Shown here: positions 22,499 to 34,300 of the stretch, in pieces
Layout of the letters: every line of letters begins with the position of its first letter
Position numbering within the stretch: position 1 is the stretch's first letter
NCBI GenBank assembly: GCA_033060915.1
Contig: CM065377.1
Coordinates: 39,535,183-39,599,182 of the forward strand
DNA length: 64,000 nt
Direction of reading: 5' to 3'
Source: Euryodendron excelsum
Taxonomy: Eukaryota > Streptophyta > Magnoliopsida > Ericales > Pentaphylacaceae
Translations under genes and position numbers: made by a program
The notes under the pieces: generated by a model
The model's database searches: none
Told to the model about the DNA's origin: nothing
What the model saw: the letters and a program-made list of their open reading frames with translations, nothing else

Positions 22499-23760
22499 AT
22501 GGAATTACTTACTCTTGATATCTTAACTCTATTACTAGCAGAGGCAAGAGGAGTTAGACATAGGATGACCAAAATGGAAGGCATACTATCTTCACTCTTA
22601 TCACATGTAACCCATGAGCAAGTAGAGTCCTCGCAAGCCAAACCCATGATGGACGAAAAAGGATGAAGAAGGAAGACCAAGACTATGCCTCGACAATTGC
22701 TTACCAACAACCTCCCCAGGCCAAGGGCCTTGCTCGGATGCCTTCCAAACCAATCTTTAACCAAACCCATGGATTATATAATCTCTCATACGGATACCAT
22801 CCTAACCCATTTGGCCCTGTCACCAGAAATTATCCCATGTTGAAACATAAAACCCAAAGCCCTTTCAATTCTTGAACCATCAACCCGGTTGTGACCTCAC
22901 CAAAGCTCGTTTCCCAATCATCAAAAACATCTGCAACACCTCCTTGGCCTAGGCGAACAAGTGAGAAAAAGTGAACATTTACTAAACTCGCGTGCTTACA
23001 GACCACGGCCTATTTTGGTCTCTTAGCAGCCGGATATTTGAAGCCTATACCTGCCCGACCCCGACCCAATCCTCTGCCTCATTACTTTGAATCTGCAGCG
23101 AACTGTAAGTATCATTCTGGTGGTCAAGGACATGACACTGAAGATTGTTTGACCCTCAAACGTAAGATTCAAGACCTGATAGATAACAAGATTATTGGCT
23201 TACAACCAGCAAATCCTTCTCCGAATGGCACTACGAACCCTCCGTTAAACCACACCATCAACGTTATTACAAAGTTTGGTAACAACAAGGTTTGTTTTGT
23301 TACATGCCAAGAGATATATTATAAGGATGGGGAGGAAATGAAATGCGAAGATACGGAGCAGTGTCATGCTTTGTTACGGTATAACCCCAATAAAATGTCG
23401 ACCCCCAAAGACGAGCTCGCATATGAATCTATGAAGAAAATTGACCAAGAGCTATCCAAATTCAATGATAAGAATCCCCCATTGTGTACACCTGAGGAAC
23501 ATCGAGCCACGGCTGGACGCTAGAGCAAAAAATCTCGGGCTCGACCTATCAGGCTGGAAGAAGACGAGTTGCTTGACTGGTTTGTCAGAGAAGCTACAAA
23601 GCAAACAAATAAAGGTAGGATGGTTAAGAAAGCTGACAATTACATCATCACCGCCAACTCACCTGGAACTCCAAGAGAAGCATCTACCTATCCTACCCTG
23701 GCTGAAGATCTCAACCATAGATGGAACGCTGATATGAGCATTATCCCAAAGCCCAATTAA
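22499..23760 (+). pseudogene. Ogre/Tat-type gag of E1, degraded
   Basis: Starts at ATG 22,499 (MELLTLDILTLLLAEARG). The frame stops near 22,664 and resumes in another frame at 22,663-22,875. The central gag core domain is missing, so an internal deletion is likely. The C-terminal part (23,038-23,523) is the best kept: it holds a knuckle-like CKYHSGGQGHDTEDC then LKRKIQDLIDNK, as in the C-terminus of Ogre/Tat Gag. After a stop at 23,521, another frame to 23,760 reads GRMVKKADNYIITANSPGTP. Downstream there is no protease or RT. E2 carries the same C-terminal motif on the other strand. Gag would bind RNA and build particles; this copy is dead. Confidence 0.75.
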
Positions 23761-25660
23761 AGAATCTAGGAATCCTATCAAAAGCGTACAAGAGAGGGGT
23801 GTTTTAACCCACGTTCTTTCTATCCCTTTTACTTCCTATCTTTAAATCGATGTTTACATTTTCTTACTACTCAAGAACTCTATGCTTTCCATAAAAAATG
23901 ATAATAGTAATCAAATGATAGTCCTCTTATTCACTGCTGCTATCTTATATGTCTCTCGTGAATGGTAACTACTTTCTACGCATTGGGCATGGTTTATCTT
24001 ATGGAATGATCCGACTTGAAGGGATGATAGCATGAGTCAACTACTCTCCAAATGATTAGCTTTTCAAAAAAAAAGAGGACGAGGATGAGTGAGGATACTA
24101 CCCAAAAGCAACACTTGCAAGACACTGAAGCTAAGTGATGCGTGGCCAAATTATCAAAATGAAAAGGAGCCACCTTTCATTTCCCTATGTCAAAGAACAA
24201 GTGTTCATATTCCCTTTGCTTAACCCCTAGTGCCTCGCAGAAAGCAAAAATTTTCTTTGCCAACCCTGAACCACAACTGTCCTCCCCACACTGGGGTAGA
24301 CAATAATTGAGAATTCTAGAAATGGTATCCACCTCTATCTTGCTAGGATAGTATTGAAAGCTCTATAGATCAAGCAATCTAGTTCAAAGTGAAGAGAGAC
24401 CCTCATTTTATTTCTCATACAGTCAAAAGCAACCCTTTGCCAAACTCATTGAGCCATCTATCATTTTTTTAAAAAAAACCCCAACCTAGGGATCACCACC
24501 CACATTGGGTTAGATTGAACTACCAAGGAAAAGGTTTAAGGAAAAAGGGTTGAAGAATTACTCGTTCTACAAAAAGAAAAAAGATAAATAGGAAAAAGAA
24601 AAGGAAAAGAGTTGCCAAGGGCTAAGAGGCCAAAAAAAAAAAAAAATCTAAGGGAAGGCCTAAAGAAAACCATGATTGAGTTTTTTTCAAAAGTATAATA
24701 AGAAGATCAAAAAAGAAGAGAGTCGTGTTTCTCTCAAAAAGCATATAGAAAGGGTGAAAGAAAAGAGTCATTTTCACCCTGAGAAGAAGGGAATTTAAAG
24801 ATGATCCTAGGTTACAAAGAAACCCAGTAGAAACAATAGGTTCGAGCCTTTATCCTTTCTTGCAAAACCCCAAAACCATGGCCTACATTACAACAATACT
24901 AAAGTCCACTCTGATTGAAAACAGATTGCTTGATCTAAATGAGCTGGACACGCTGCCACAACTAAAGAAGGATGCTAACCCCATTGAAAAATAGTCAAGG
25001 ATAGTATGGATCTAAACCCTGCTGAAAACAATATCAAATTTGAGCCTATATATCCCATTGTTTCAAAAATCTCATAACCTAGCCTACATTATGGTCCTAA
25101 ACAAAGTCTCCTCAGATTGAAAGGACCGGCCGCTTATTGCTCTGCTGAAGGTCGGGAAAGCTATTGCTAAAACCTCGAGAGTCGAGAGTTTCAGCCCAAC
25201 AATCGTATACACTAACCCCGAGGTAGAGAGTTGGAGGCAATCAAAAGGTTGAGGAAGGTATGAAGTGCTATCATTCAATCAAGGTAAGGTTGAGCCAGAG
25301 GAGAGGCCAGACCCCCCAAAAAAAAAGGAGTTACCATTCCAAATATATCGAGTTCGACAGCACCCCTTGTCATTCTGTTAGTTAATTTCTAATATATGCA
25401 TAAAATAAAAAAAAATTGCATTAGCTTCGCATAGGACATAACTCCATATAAAAACAGAAGTCACCAATATCAACTCATGTAATAGATATATAACATCATC
25501 ATCCATCACATGCATCTGATCATATGCCTAGCTGAAAAGATCACAAATGTATCTGTCTATCGGTGCATCTAAATATAAAAAATATCCATCAAAATAAAAC
25601 TGTCTAATATAAATATATCTCAGGAATAGGGGCAAGGGAAGATCAGAATCTCCACACGGG
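23761..25660 (+). other. E1 internal non-coding tract with diverged long repeats
   Basis: No gene seen. The stretch is homologous, in reverse, to 29,300-30,500 (E2) and 62,685-64,000 (E3); for example the CCAACCTAGGGATCACCACC passage near 24,482 matches 63,560-63,595 reversed. It contains two diverged units around 24,839-24,935 and 25,030-25,125 (GAGCCT..CCTACATTA..GATTGAAA). Read on the minus strand it lies downstream of the PMD stop codon, so it may act as that gene's 3' region. Confidence 0.6.
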
Positions 25661-25667
25661 GCATCTA

Positions 25668-26200
25668 TCAAAGGTCAAAGTCAATGTCATCTGGATTGAA
25701 ATCCCCGAAACCCAGCATCAGAGGAGGCGGATAACTACTCAAAATACCAGCATCCTGCAGAGAAAATAAAACCAAAATCAACCACATGAAAGAAGAACTA
25801 AACAACAGCAGAGCGAGAATAAGGAAAAAAAAGAAGACATACCCTACCACCTCCCATCTGGGCTATCCAAGCCGTCAAGGAAGCCACCTCTTCCTGATAC
25901 TGATCTCGCTCCATCTGGTATCGTTCCCTCTGATCCCTCACAGTAGTAAACTCAGCCTGGGGCACATATCCTCTGGCTTGATGCCACAAATCAACCACCT
26001 CCTGGCCCACAGCGTACCCGCCGACTACTACCTTAAACCGGGTGAACGCACCGATCGAATGAGCCCCAAAGTGTGCAGCGTAATCTGTGTCTGGAGAAAG
26101 CAAGAACTTGACACCCGGCTAACGCTCCTGATAGGGGATAGACACTCCCACCACCAAGGCTCCAAACATATACTCCGGCGAAGCTCCGGCTCCAAACATA
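25668..26200 (-). pseudogene. Antisense plant mobile domain (PMD) gene, 3' fragment (E1)
   Basis: C-terminal part of the same protein as 27,060-28,989, on the strand opposite to E1's gag. It covers a segment reading YMFGA..PGVKFLLSPDTDYAAHF and IGAFTRFKVVVGGYAVGQEVVDLW, then a charged, Gln/Glu-rich tail. One in-frame stop lies near 26,119. A last intron is visible on the minus strand: donor GTATGTC at 25,842, acceptor CTCTGCAG ending at 25,755, then a final exon (DAGILSSYPPP..DDIDFDL) to the stop at 25,668. The upstream end is lost at about 26,200, next to a 24-bp direct duplication and the tandem array. PMD proteins are plant proteins often carried by transposable elements. Confidence 0.7.
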
Positions 26201-26206
26201 TACACC

Positions 26207-26830
26207 GGCTTGAAATTTTGGAGTGGGGCTTTTTGAGGAAAAAGGCCCGAAAAGGTGCTAGAAGACATTTCGTAACTAGGCTTTTGAGGAGAAAGCCCGA
26301 GAAACCGGTTGGAAATTTAGAAACAGGGCTTTTGAGGGGGAAGCTCGAGAAACTGATTTAAAATCTTGAAACCAAATCTTTTGAGGAAAAAGCTTGAAAA
26401 TCGATAGAAAACATTTAGAAATAGGGCTTTTGAGGAGAAAGCCCAGAAAACCGGTTTGAAACTTGAGAAAGGGGCTTTTTGGAGAGAAAATCTTGGGAAA
26501 CCATTGGAAAGCATTTAGAAGTGGGGCTTTTGAAGGAGAAAGCCCGAGAAACCGTTTGAAGTTTTGAAATGCAACTTTTTGAGGAAAAAGTTCAAAAAAC
26601 CGTTAGAAAGCCTTTAGGAATAGGGCTTTTGAGGAGAAAACCCAGGAAACCGGTTTGAAATTTAGAAATAAGACTTTTTGAGGAAAAAGCTGCAAAAACT
26701 TGTTAAAAAATCTTTTCGGAATGGGGCTTTTGAAGGTGAAAGCCCAAGAAACCGATGAAAATTTTGAGATGAAACTTTTTGAGGAAAAAGTTCAGAAAAC
26801 TGTTGAAAATCTTAAAATAGGAATAAACAG
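26207..26830. repeat. Tandem array, alternating 48/51-bp units (about 100-bp dimer)
   Basis: Twelve units, each marked by GGGCTTTTGAGGAGAAAGCCC or its variant AACTTTTTGAGGAAAAAGTT. Spacings from 26,229 are 52, 48, 49, 49, 48, 52, 48, 51, 48, 53 and 48 bp. Most GGGCTT-type units alternate with A(A/C)CTT-type units. Each core is itself an inverted repeat (GGGCTTTT..AAGCCC). It sits between the two opposed PMD copies. In E2 it is at the 3' end of the element, the same relative place as the E3 array. Confidence 0.85.
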
Positions 26831-27059
26831 GACCTTAGCCCTCCCCTTTTTATGCTTTCTCTTTTTCTTTTTTTCTCCTTCTTTTTTTCTTGTCTCTCCT
26901 TTTTTTTTTCCTTCTTCTTTTTTTTTTTTTTTCTCTATTTTTTTTCGTCGCTTTTTTTTTTTTTTGTTCTACCATGCTGGCATGTTTATTGCTTTTTTTC
27001 TTTGCTTTTTATACATATTCGGTGACTGACCAACTTTTGTATGTTGTCATTCTTTCTAG
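26831..27059 (+). other. Pyrimidine tract and acceptor-like site before PMD
   Basis: Long C/T-rich runs (26,850-26,990) end in ATTCTTTCTAG at 27,059, immediately before ATG 27,060. This looks like the 3' end of an intron in the 5' part of the antisense PMD gene. Confidence 0.5.
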
Positions 27060-28989
27060 ATGTCGGAGGCTCGGGGCGACAGTCCTGATAGAAGGTGCCA
27101 CAAATAGAGCTCGAGGAGGGCGACAGTAGTCAGGGCAGCTCGGCCAGGGGTAGTAGCAGGAGCGATTTTGCTCGAGGCAATAGCCGGAGTGGCTCTACTC
27201 GAGGGGGTAACAAGGGTGGTCCTGCTCAAAGTAGCGGCAAGGTTGGTTCCGCTGGGGGCGGCCGCAGTGGGTCCCAGTGGTTTTCGAGCAGGACAGCTTC
27301 TAGTGGCAGTTCTGTGATAGGGCAGCCTTCAGTTGCCCCTGATGAGGGAGCTGAGGATGTTATTGATTTATTTATGGATCCACGGACGGGGTACGATATG
27401 ACGTTTGTACAAGATAGGCGGAGAGCTACTTCCTTTATAAACGACCAACTAGTGATCCCTGATGTCCCACCGCTACGAGACTTGGCATTCCACCCGAGCC
27501 TATACTCACGCTACGGTCAACTACCATCATCTACTCACAATTCTTTCAGAGGGGCTAGTATTTCGGCCTTGAGGGCTATGCAGGTGTCAGCTACGTCCTA
27601 TTAGGACTTCTTGCACCAGATTGGTTTTAGTGCCTTTATGACTCTGTAGACAGATAGGCTTAACCATAGGATAGCAGTTGGGCTATTAGAGTGGTGGTTT
27701 GGGGAGACAGGGATCATACACTTGGTGGGCTTCAAGCTGGGACCTACCCCCGTTGATTGGGCCATGATTATCGGGTTGTCCTTTGGAGTGTTTTGATTTC
27801 TTTATGGGACGTGCCTCTGGAGGAGGCTCGTCTTCTCCTAGGACTACCATGGATTGGAGGCTCGAGCTTCTCAACTTCACTATTATGTCCAACAAAGACA
27901 GTGTTTGCTCTCGAGCCCTCTCCAGCCGACCAAGTCATCATGAGGCGCCTGTTGGTACTATACGTCGTCTTTAGTTGCTTTTGCAATAATAATAAGCCGA
28001 CGATTCCTTTATCCCTGGTGAGCCTGGTGGCGGACTTGGATGAGCTGGACTATATGGACTGGGGTGCCTTCACCTTTGCCTGCTTCTTACGAGGGATGAG
28101 AGTAAGGGCATCTAAGGCTTGGGGGAGCTTGACGAGTTTCTGGCCTTTTTTGATATGGTGGAGCTATGAGTATCTGCCTATTTGCCGACCAGAGGTGTTA
28201 GTTGGCGATGCCTTCCTACGAGCCACGAGGTGGGCTAGACAGCAGGTGGTTCAACGGTCTTTGCTTATAGATTTTGTAGCCCTCCGGGCTAATTTGGAGT
28301 TGTTGAGACCCTAAGACGTGACTTGGACACCTTACCATCGATATTCTCAGTATGCCGGTATGAGAGATGTCATTCTTTTGTCTAGGTCACGGGTTACTTT
28401 CCGGGGCCCTGTTTTGTGGGAGACATATTTAGGGGAGCACCACTGGCGGCAGCTTCATACTGACTTCCGTGCAACCATGGATCCTCCTCAGTACATGTTC
28501 GGATTCTATCGAGCCGGGGTGGAGATACTTTATATAGTCGGGGTTCCTGGCATGCGCTTCCTTCTTCTGCCTGATGTGGACTACGCAGCTCATTTCAGAG
28601 CGAGGTCCATTGGAGCTTTTACTCTGCTGGGCCTAGTGGTTGGAGGGCAGGTGGCTGGTCACGAGGTGGTGGAGCTATGGCGCCAAGCTCAGGGCTTTGT
28701 TTTTTAGGAGGAGTACCTAGCAGCTTGCCAGGCACGAGATCAGTATCGTGCTGAGGTAGAGGCCCTGATTGCTCGCATATCTCTGATGGAGGCCCGCTAG
28801 GTATGCTATTTACGATTTCATTATTTTCATGTCCTTTGTGCATCCCTTGTGTTCTAATGCTAGCCTTTCTTTTCTTTTGTCTTTTTCTTTGGTCAGGGCC
28901 CTTATGACGCAGGAGCCTCCTCCAGCCAGCCTTCTCCATATGTGGCGGACCTGGGCAATTTTGACTTGGACGACGACCCTGCTCCTTGA
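27060..28989 (+). pseudogene. Plant mobile domain (PMD) gene, antisense within E2, nearly full length
   Basis: Starts at ATG 27,060 (MSEARGDSP), then an early frame break into a Ser/Gly-rich region (27,095-27,300). The PMD core follows: ..AVGLLEWWFGETGIIHLVGFKLGPTPVDW (near 27,670-27,760), VPLEEARLLLGLPW, then RRLLVLYVVFSCF..DLDELDYMDWGAFTFACFLRG and FWPFLIWWSYEYLP. The C-terminal segment ends LLLPDVDYAAHF.., as in E1. Stops at about 27,602, 27,647, 28,312, 28,705 and 28,798 and a frameshift near 27,790 show it is dead. The last intron, 28,801-28,896 (GTATGC..GGTCAG), is in the same place and phase as in E1; the last exon reads GPYDAGASS to a stop at 28,987. It lies opposite to E2's gag. Role in the element unknown; PMD resembles the C-terminal part of plant MAIN-type proteins. 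Confidence 0.75.
28801..28896 (+). other. Last intron of the E2 PMD gene
   Basis: GT..AG intron with a pyrimidine-rich 3' end, phase 0, matching the 88-bp intron of the E1 copy (25,755-25,842, minus strand). Conservation in two diverged copies supports a real spliced gene before decay. Confidence 0.65.
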
Positions 28990-30787
28990 GGCGCCTCCTT
29001 CCACCTGTGGACACAGTTGTAGTTTAGTTAAATTGACTATATTGTATATTTTTTTGAGGCCACGTGTTGGCCCTCATGGATGATGACTGTATGATGATCA
29101 TATGTACATTATTTCTATCATCTCTTTGTTTTTTTATATGCGATGATGATGATTTTTTTTCTTCTAGTCTCATTTTGCATGCATGTATGTGGATATATAA
29201 TGGATATGAATATGAACATAGGAGTACAGAAATCATGATACGCATAAGAAATGGTGGATATGTGCAAGCTTTAAGTAGATGTGAAAAAGGTGGGTGTATT
29301 GTCGCACACGCCTATGCCAAGCATACAAGTATGTACGAGCCTAATGGTATATTCCAATTTTCTGGGTGTTCACCGGGAACCGTCATTTCGGCCTTTTGCT
29401 TCTCCCCTGAAGATTCCCTTCTCTCGTTATGTCCCTTGCTTTCCATGATGAGATAGTAGTTGCCCCTTTTCTAGGGTTTCCATTTTCTGATCTGACTCCC
29501 CTCTCTCTCATCTGAGAAACTGTCACTCACTTGACTTTCTCTCGGGGACCTTATATTTGGACTAGTAGACTTTCCAGGTGATAGCAAAGTAGCTTTCAGC
29601 AAAGGAGCGGGCAATTTCCATTCTCAATCTGAAAAGGCTTTACTTTGCACTGTAATGTAGGCTTAGTTAAGGGTGAGGAATGAAGAGGTATTCAGGCTCA
29701 AACAATTTCTTTTTTTTTTTTTTTTTTTGGGTGATAATAACTAGAACCACCTTGAGTAAGCTTTTGCTGCTTTGTTCACATTTCTTTTTCGAGCGTAGTC
29801 ATTTTCTTTTGAACTTGTTTAGACTAAGAAATCTTCCCCAATCGGAGGGGACTTTCTGTGCGTTATAATGTGGCCAGGTTGCGGGTTTTTAAAAGGAAGG
29901 GTACTGAAGGCTCAAAGTGTTATGTTATTTTTGGGGTTTACCGGTGACCGCCTTTTCAAATCTTTTTTCTCTATTTTTTTTTTTTTTTGTACAAACTTTT
30001 GCCCACATAGGGCTCATCATTTCCTTCAGTTTTTGCCCCAGCATTACCACTTGCACAATCTATTGACTTCCAAAAGGCATCATATCAATCACCATCTTTT
30101 TTTTTCTTTGGGTATTGCATTGTTTCCTTCCTCTTTTGATGTATGAGGAGGCATTCTTTCTCTACGCGCTCCCTTTTAGTCACTTTCCTTTCCAAATTTA
30201 CTTTTACCCATTGTGGGTGGTGATCACCAGAATGGGTTGCCCAAAGAGACATGATTTGGCTCAAAAAGGATTTTTCAAGGGGAATTCTTTAAACCGTATG
30301 GTAGAAGAATGGATGGCCCCTCTTCCTTTCAAATAAGATTGCTTAGTCTATGAAGTTCATTCTTAGAGTTTTGGCGTCATCCTTTGAAGCAAGCAGGTAT
30401 TAGCTTACTTGTTTTGTTACTCATACTTGCCCTAGTATGGGGGGGTGGCTCCTGGTTAGGGTGTTTGAATGAACATCATTTACGGCTCAAATGGGCTGAC
30501 CAAGGGAATTACTTTGTTAATTCAGGGATTTTGAAATGATGGCTTCTCTTTCTTTCGAGGGTCTAACTGCCGACTGCTTTGCTATAGCATCCGTTGAAGG
30601 CCACCATTTTGCGATCTAGTCTCTCTCTTTCCCTTCGCTATCTTTTCTTTAGATCATAAATGAACTCATAGATGAGGGTGCGCATACTATCCCCCCTTTT
30701 CAAGTTAAAGCATAACAATAAAGAGAGAAATTTATGAGAAAGAGCAAGTGTCGAAGATGATAAATGCAAACTTTAACTTCTTTCATT
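28990..30787. other. E2 internal non-coding tract with diverged ~216-bp repeats
   Basis: No coding region. Two related units start near 29,630 and 29,846: an ACTTT..TGYRYTRTAATGT passage, then a GG(T/C)A(T/C)T..AGGCTCAAA passage. T-runs lie at 29,689-29,708 and 29,978-29,987. It is homologous to E1 (reversed) and E3 tracts. Confidence 0.55.
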
Positions 30788-31304
30788 TCAAAGGTTTTGT
30801 ACAAATGATGAGCTCTTGATTAACAAAGGATAAAAGTAAAGTTGACAAAACAAAACTAACAGGAAAGTAAAAGGCAAAGTTTGGTAAAACAACATCCCTT
30901 TGATAATCACTTCTTCAGGTGGGCTTTGGGACCACGCCTGCCTCCTCCATGCTCTACCCGCCAACTTCTTCACTTGGTTTTGCTGGACGAATTGATGCAT
31001 CAGCTGCGGAGTGGTAGAGATGGCCAGTCATAGTGCAGTCAGGGCCTCCTCCTTTTCCTTCCTCTTCTCCAGTGGGGTCATTGAGGTTGTGTATTCCATC
31101 TTGGGATCCTTGATGGCTTTCCTTTGGTTGGACGGTTTCTCCCTGCTCAGCTTCTTGAGGTTTTACAGTCATACTTCTTCCATGACTTACGATGGCTTTT
31201 CCTTGGCTCCTTTTTCAGCTTCCTCTCTATCGATTTAAGCAAACAGGCTATCTAAATCGCCTTCATTGAATTCGAATGGTGTGTTCGGCAATTTTGGCTC
31301 ATAG
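30788..31304 (-). pseudogene. E2 internal coding remnant, downstream of gag
   Basis: Minus-strand frames of 70-72 codons overlap here (31,172-30,954 and 31,000-30,788) and are not recognised. The segment 31,304-31,235 reads IYEPKLPNTPFEFNEGDLDS then a stop. It continues directly from the frame ending at 36,406 if the solo LTR between them is ignored, so one reading frame was split by that insertion. No protease or RT motif is present. Confidence 0.5.
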
Positions 31305-34300
31305 ATGCCTATCGCGCCCAGATTTTTCGCACTCGAGGAATACTCACACAAGTGGAAAAAATGATGTACTCTCTCGTTAGAACTCACCCTCCTAGAAGAA
31401 TGAGTGCGACTAGGTTTGAATTGAAAATCGATTTGAATAAAGGGCTTTTGAAAAAGATTCGGAGTCGCCACCTAACTTGATTAAGGTGAGTTAGGTCACC
31501 TAAAAACTAAGAATAATCCGAAGACTACACTTAGGGTTTTAGAAAACGATTTGAAAATATCTCCTCAAGAGAGGGTTTTTTTAGGAAGACGGGTTGTTTG
31601 GCAACCTTTGAAAAATAATTAAGCCCTTGTTGGAAAATAACTCCTTTTTGGTCTTTGAAATCAGTGATTCTAGGTTCGGAGATTGGTTACGTGTAGGGAA
31701 GACGCACTAAGCCATCACCCTACCCCGCCCTTTCGGTACCTACATGTCAATCTACCCTGGATTCACCTATGAGAATCTTCAACTAACTATAGACCAATCC
31801 TATCCACCTTGAAAAACAATGTTTAAAAACGAAACTAATATGATACATGATATGCACGCGTAAGAAAAGAGAATTGAAAAATAGATTTGGAAAAAGATTA
31901 ATTTGAAATTGATTGGTTTTGAAAATAGATTTGAAATTGGAAAGTTTGAGAAATTAGAAATAGAAATAGAAATTTGGAAATAGAATTTTGAATTTGAAAA
32001 TAGATTAGAGATTTGAAAAGATTGTAGAATTTGAGATTTGGAAAATGTGATGGAATTTGAAAGAAGTTGTGACCGCACCCATGAGGGTGGAATTGAAAGT
32101 TTGAAAAGTGTTGTGACCGCACCTATGAAGGTTGCCTACGTATCCCTTTGGGGGAATCAGGTCAGCCGTAGTTCGGACCAGAGTCTGAATGAAAATAGAA
32201 GAGTTGATTTGAAGAAAGAGATTGAATTGGAAATTAGATTTGATTTGAGATTAAAAGAAGAGATTGGAAATTGAAATTGAGGAGATTGGACTTGCTTTGG
32301 AAAGATTGACTTTGGAAAGACTTGGTTTTAGGAAACCTAGACTTAGGAAAGAGAAGAGACTTAGGAAAGATTTGACTTGACTTGGAAGGTTTAGGAGATT
32401 AGGAAAGATTGGATTTAGGAAATGTTTGAATTAGGAAAGGTCCGATTTAGGAAAGTTTTGAATTTGGAAAGTTTCATTTTTGAAAAGTTTTCGAATTAGG
32501 AAAGTTTCGAAATTAGGAAAGTTTTGAATTAAGAAAATTTTAACTTAGGAAAGTTTTGAATTAGGAAGTTTTGAAAGTTGGAAAGTTTCGTTTTAGGAAA
32601 GGTTTGAAAAAGGAAAGTTTTCAATTTAGGAAATGTTTGAATTAAGAAAGTTTTGAGTTTAGAAAAGTCTTAGATTTGGAAAGATGTTGAAGTTTTGGAA
32701 AGTTTAGAATTTAGAAAGTTTGGAAAGATTTAGGTTTAGAAAGATTTAACTTAAGAAAGTTTCAAATTTAGAAAGCTTAGAATTTTAGAAAGATTTGACA
32801 TTTAGAAAGTTTAAGATTTTGAAAGTTTTAGAGTCTTAGAAAATCTTGAGATTAGGAAAGGTTTGAAAACTTAGGTTTGAAAGGTTAAGATTTGAAAAGA
32901 GGGTAGAATTAGGAAAGATTTGAAAGTTGAGTTTTACAATTTAGAAAAGATTTTTATGTGCAAGTTTTGGAAACTTAAGATTTAGGAAAGTGGAAGTTTA
33001 GGAAGGATTTGAATTATGAAAGGTTTGGATTAGGAAGGGATTGGATTTGGTGTCTAAAAGCAAAGGTTTGATTTTGTTTCCAAAAATGGAGGATTGGATC
33101 TAGTTTCCTAAACGGGGAGATAGAATTTGGCAAGGATTTTGGAAAGGAAGATTCCAAAAACCTTAGATTTGGAAAATTATAGTTTCGACGTTGAAAATAG
33201 GTTTTGGAAACGTGTATCGTTTGGATGTGAAAACAAAAGGTTTTGGAAACCTAAGTTTGGGGCAAAGTTTGAAAATCATGTTTTTGGGAAGAAAATTAGG
33301 GTTTCCTAATTGTGGGTTCTAGGGCTTGATTTGGGCTCTAAGGAAAGAGAATTTTTGGAAAGTGCGTTTTTTGGAAACGAGTTTTTGGAAAGGAATCCTA
33401 GGGAGGAGTTTTTGGAAAGTGAATTTGAAGAGAGAGTTTTTGGAAAGATATTTTAAAGAGAAGGAGTTTTGGAAAGTGTGTTTTTGGAAACGAAGGTTTT
33501 TAGAAGGGAAATCCTAGAGGGGAGTTTCTAAAAGGAAGATTTTGGAAAGAGAGTTTTTGGAAAGATTCTTGGAAGGAGATTGTTGGAGAGAGCTTTTAGG
33601 AAAGTGAATTTAGGGAATGTTTTTAGAAAGTGAATTTTGAGGTGAAAGAGTTTTTGGAAAGGAGTTGAAAAAGGAAGCTTTGAAAAATAGGTTTTGGAGG
33701 GAGTTTTTGAAAACAATTTTGGAGAGGAGAGTTTTACAAAAGTATGTTGAAAAAGAGATTTTTAGGAAGAGAGATTTGGAAAAAGAGTTTTTAGAAGGTG
33801 TAAAAACATCTCACTTTCCTAAAGCAATTCTAACCATAAGAGGGCTAGAACTACTTTAGGAAAGTGATTTTGAAAACAACAAGATTTGAAAATATGGACC
33901 ATATTGGTCACTTTTAATGTAACACTTTCCTAAAGCAACCCTAGCCATGGAAAAGCTAGAATCACCCTAGGATTGTGATTTTGAAAATATGTTTTGAAAA
34001 AGAGATTTTGATGCAATTTTGAAAACGAGTTTGAAAACGATTTTGAAGACAACTTTGAAAATAGTTTTTGGAAGATGCAAGATCATGATATGCACAATGC
34101 AATTTTGGGGTCGTGAACATACAAAGTTAAGGCTTCACCACATAACCAAGGGGGCCGGACCCACGTGGTCTCTGGTTAGACTAGGAGAAAGCCCCCGACA
34201 CGGTGACTCTCCAATAGCCCAATCCTACACATGGACCGGGAATCCCCTTGTTTTAAACATGCAAAAAAAGGGGGGGAAAGAGATGGGGGATTAAAATAGA

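Noticed and set aside
25798..26103. Independent 101-codon gene
   Set aside because: It is the C-terminal part of the PMD gene of E1 and its frame runs into the intron.
26700..27029. 109-codon Phe-rich ORF
   Set aside because: Translation of the poly-pyrimidine tract next to the tandem array; the same applies to the ORFs at 10,895-11,150.
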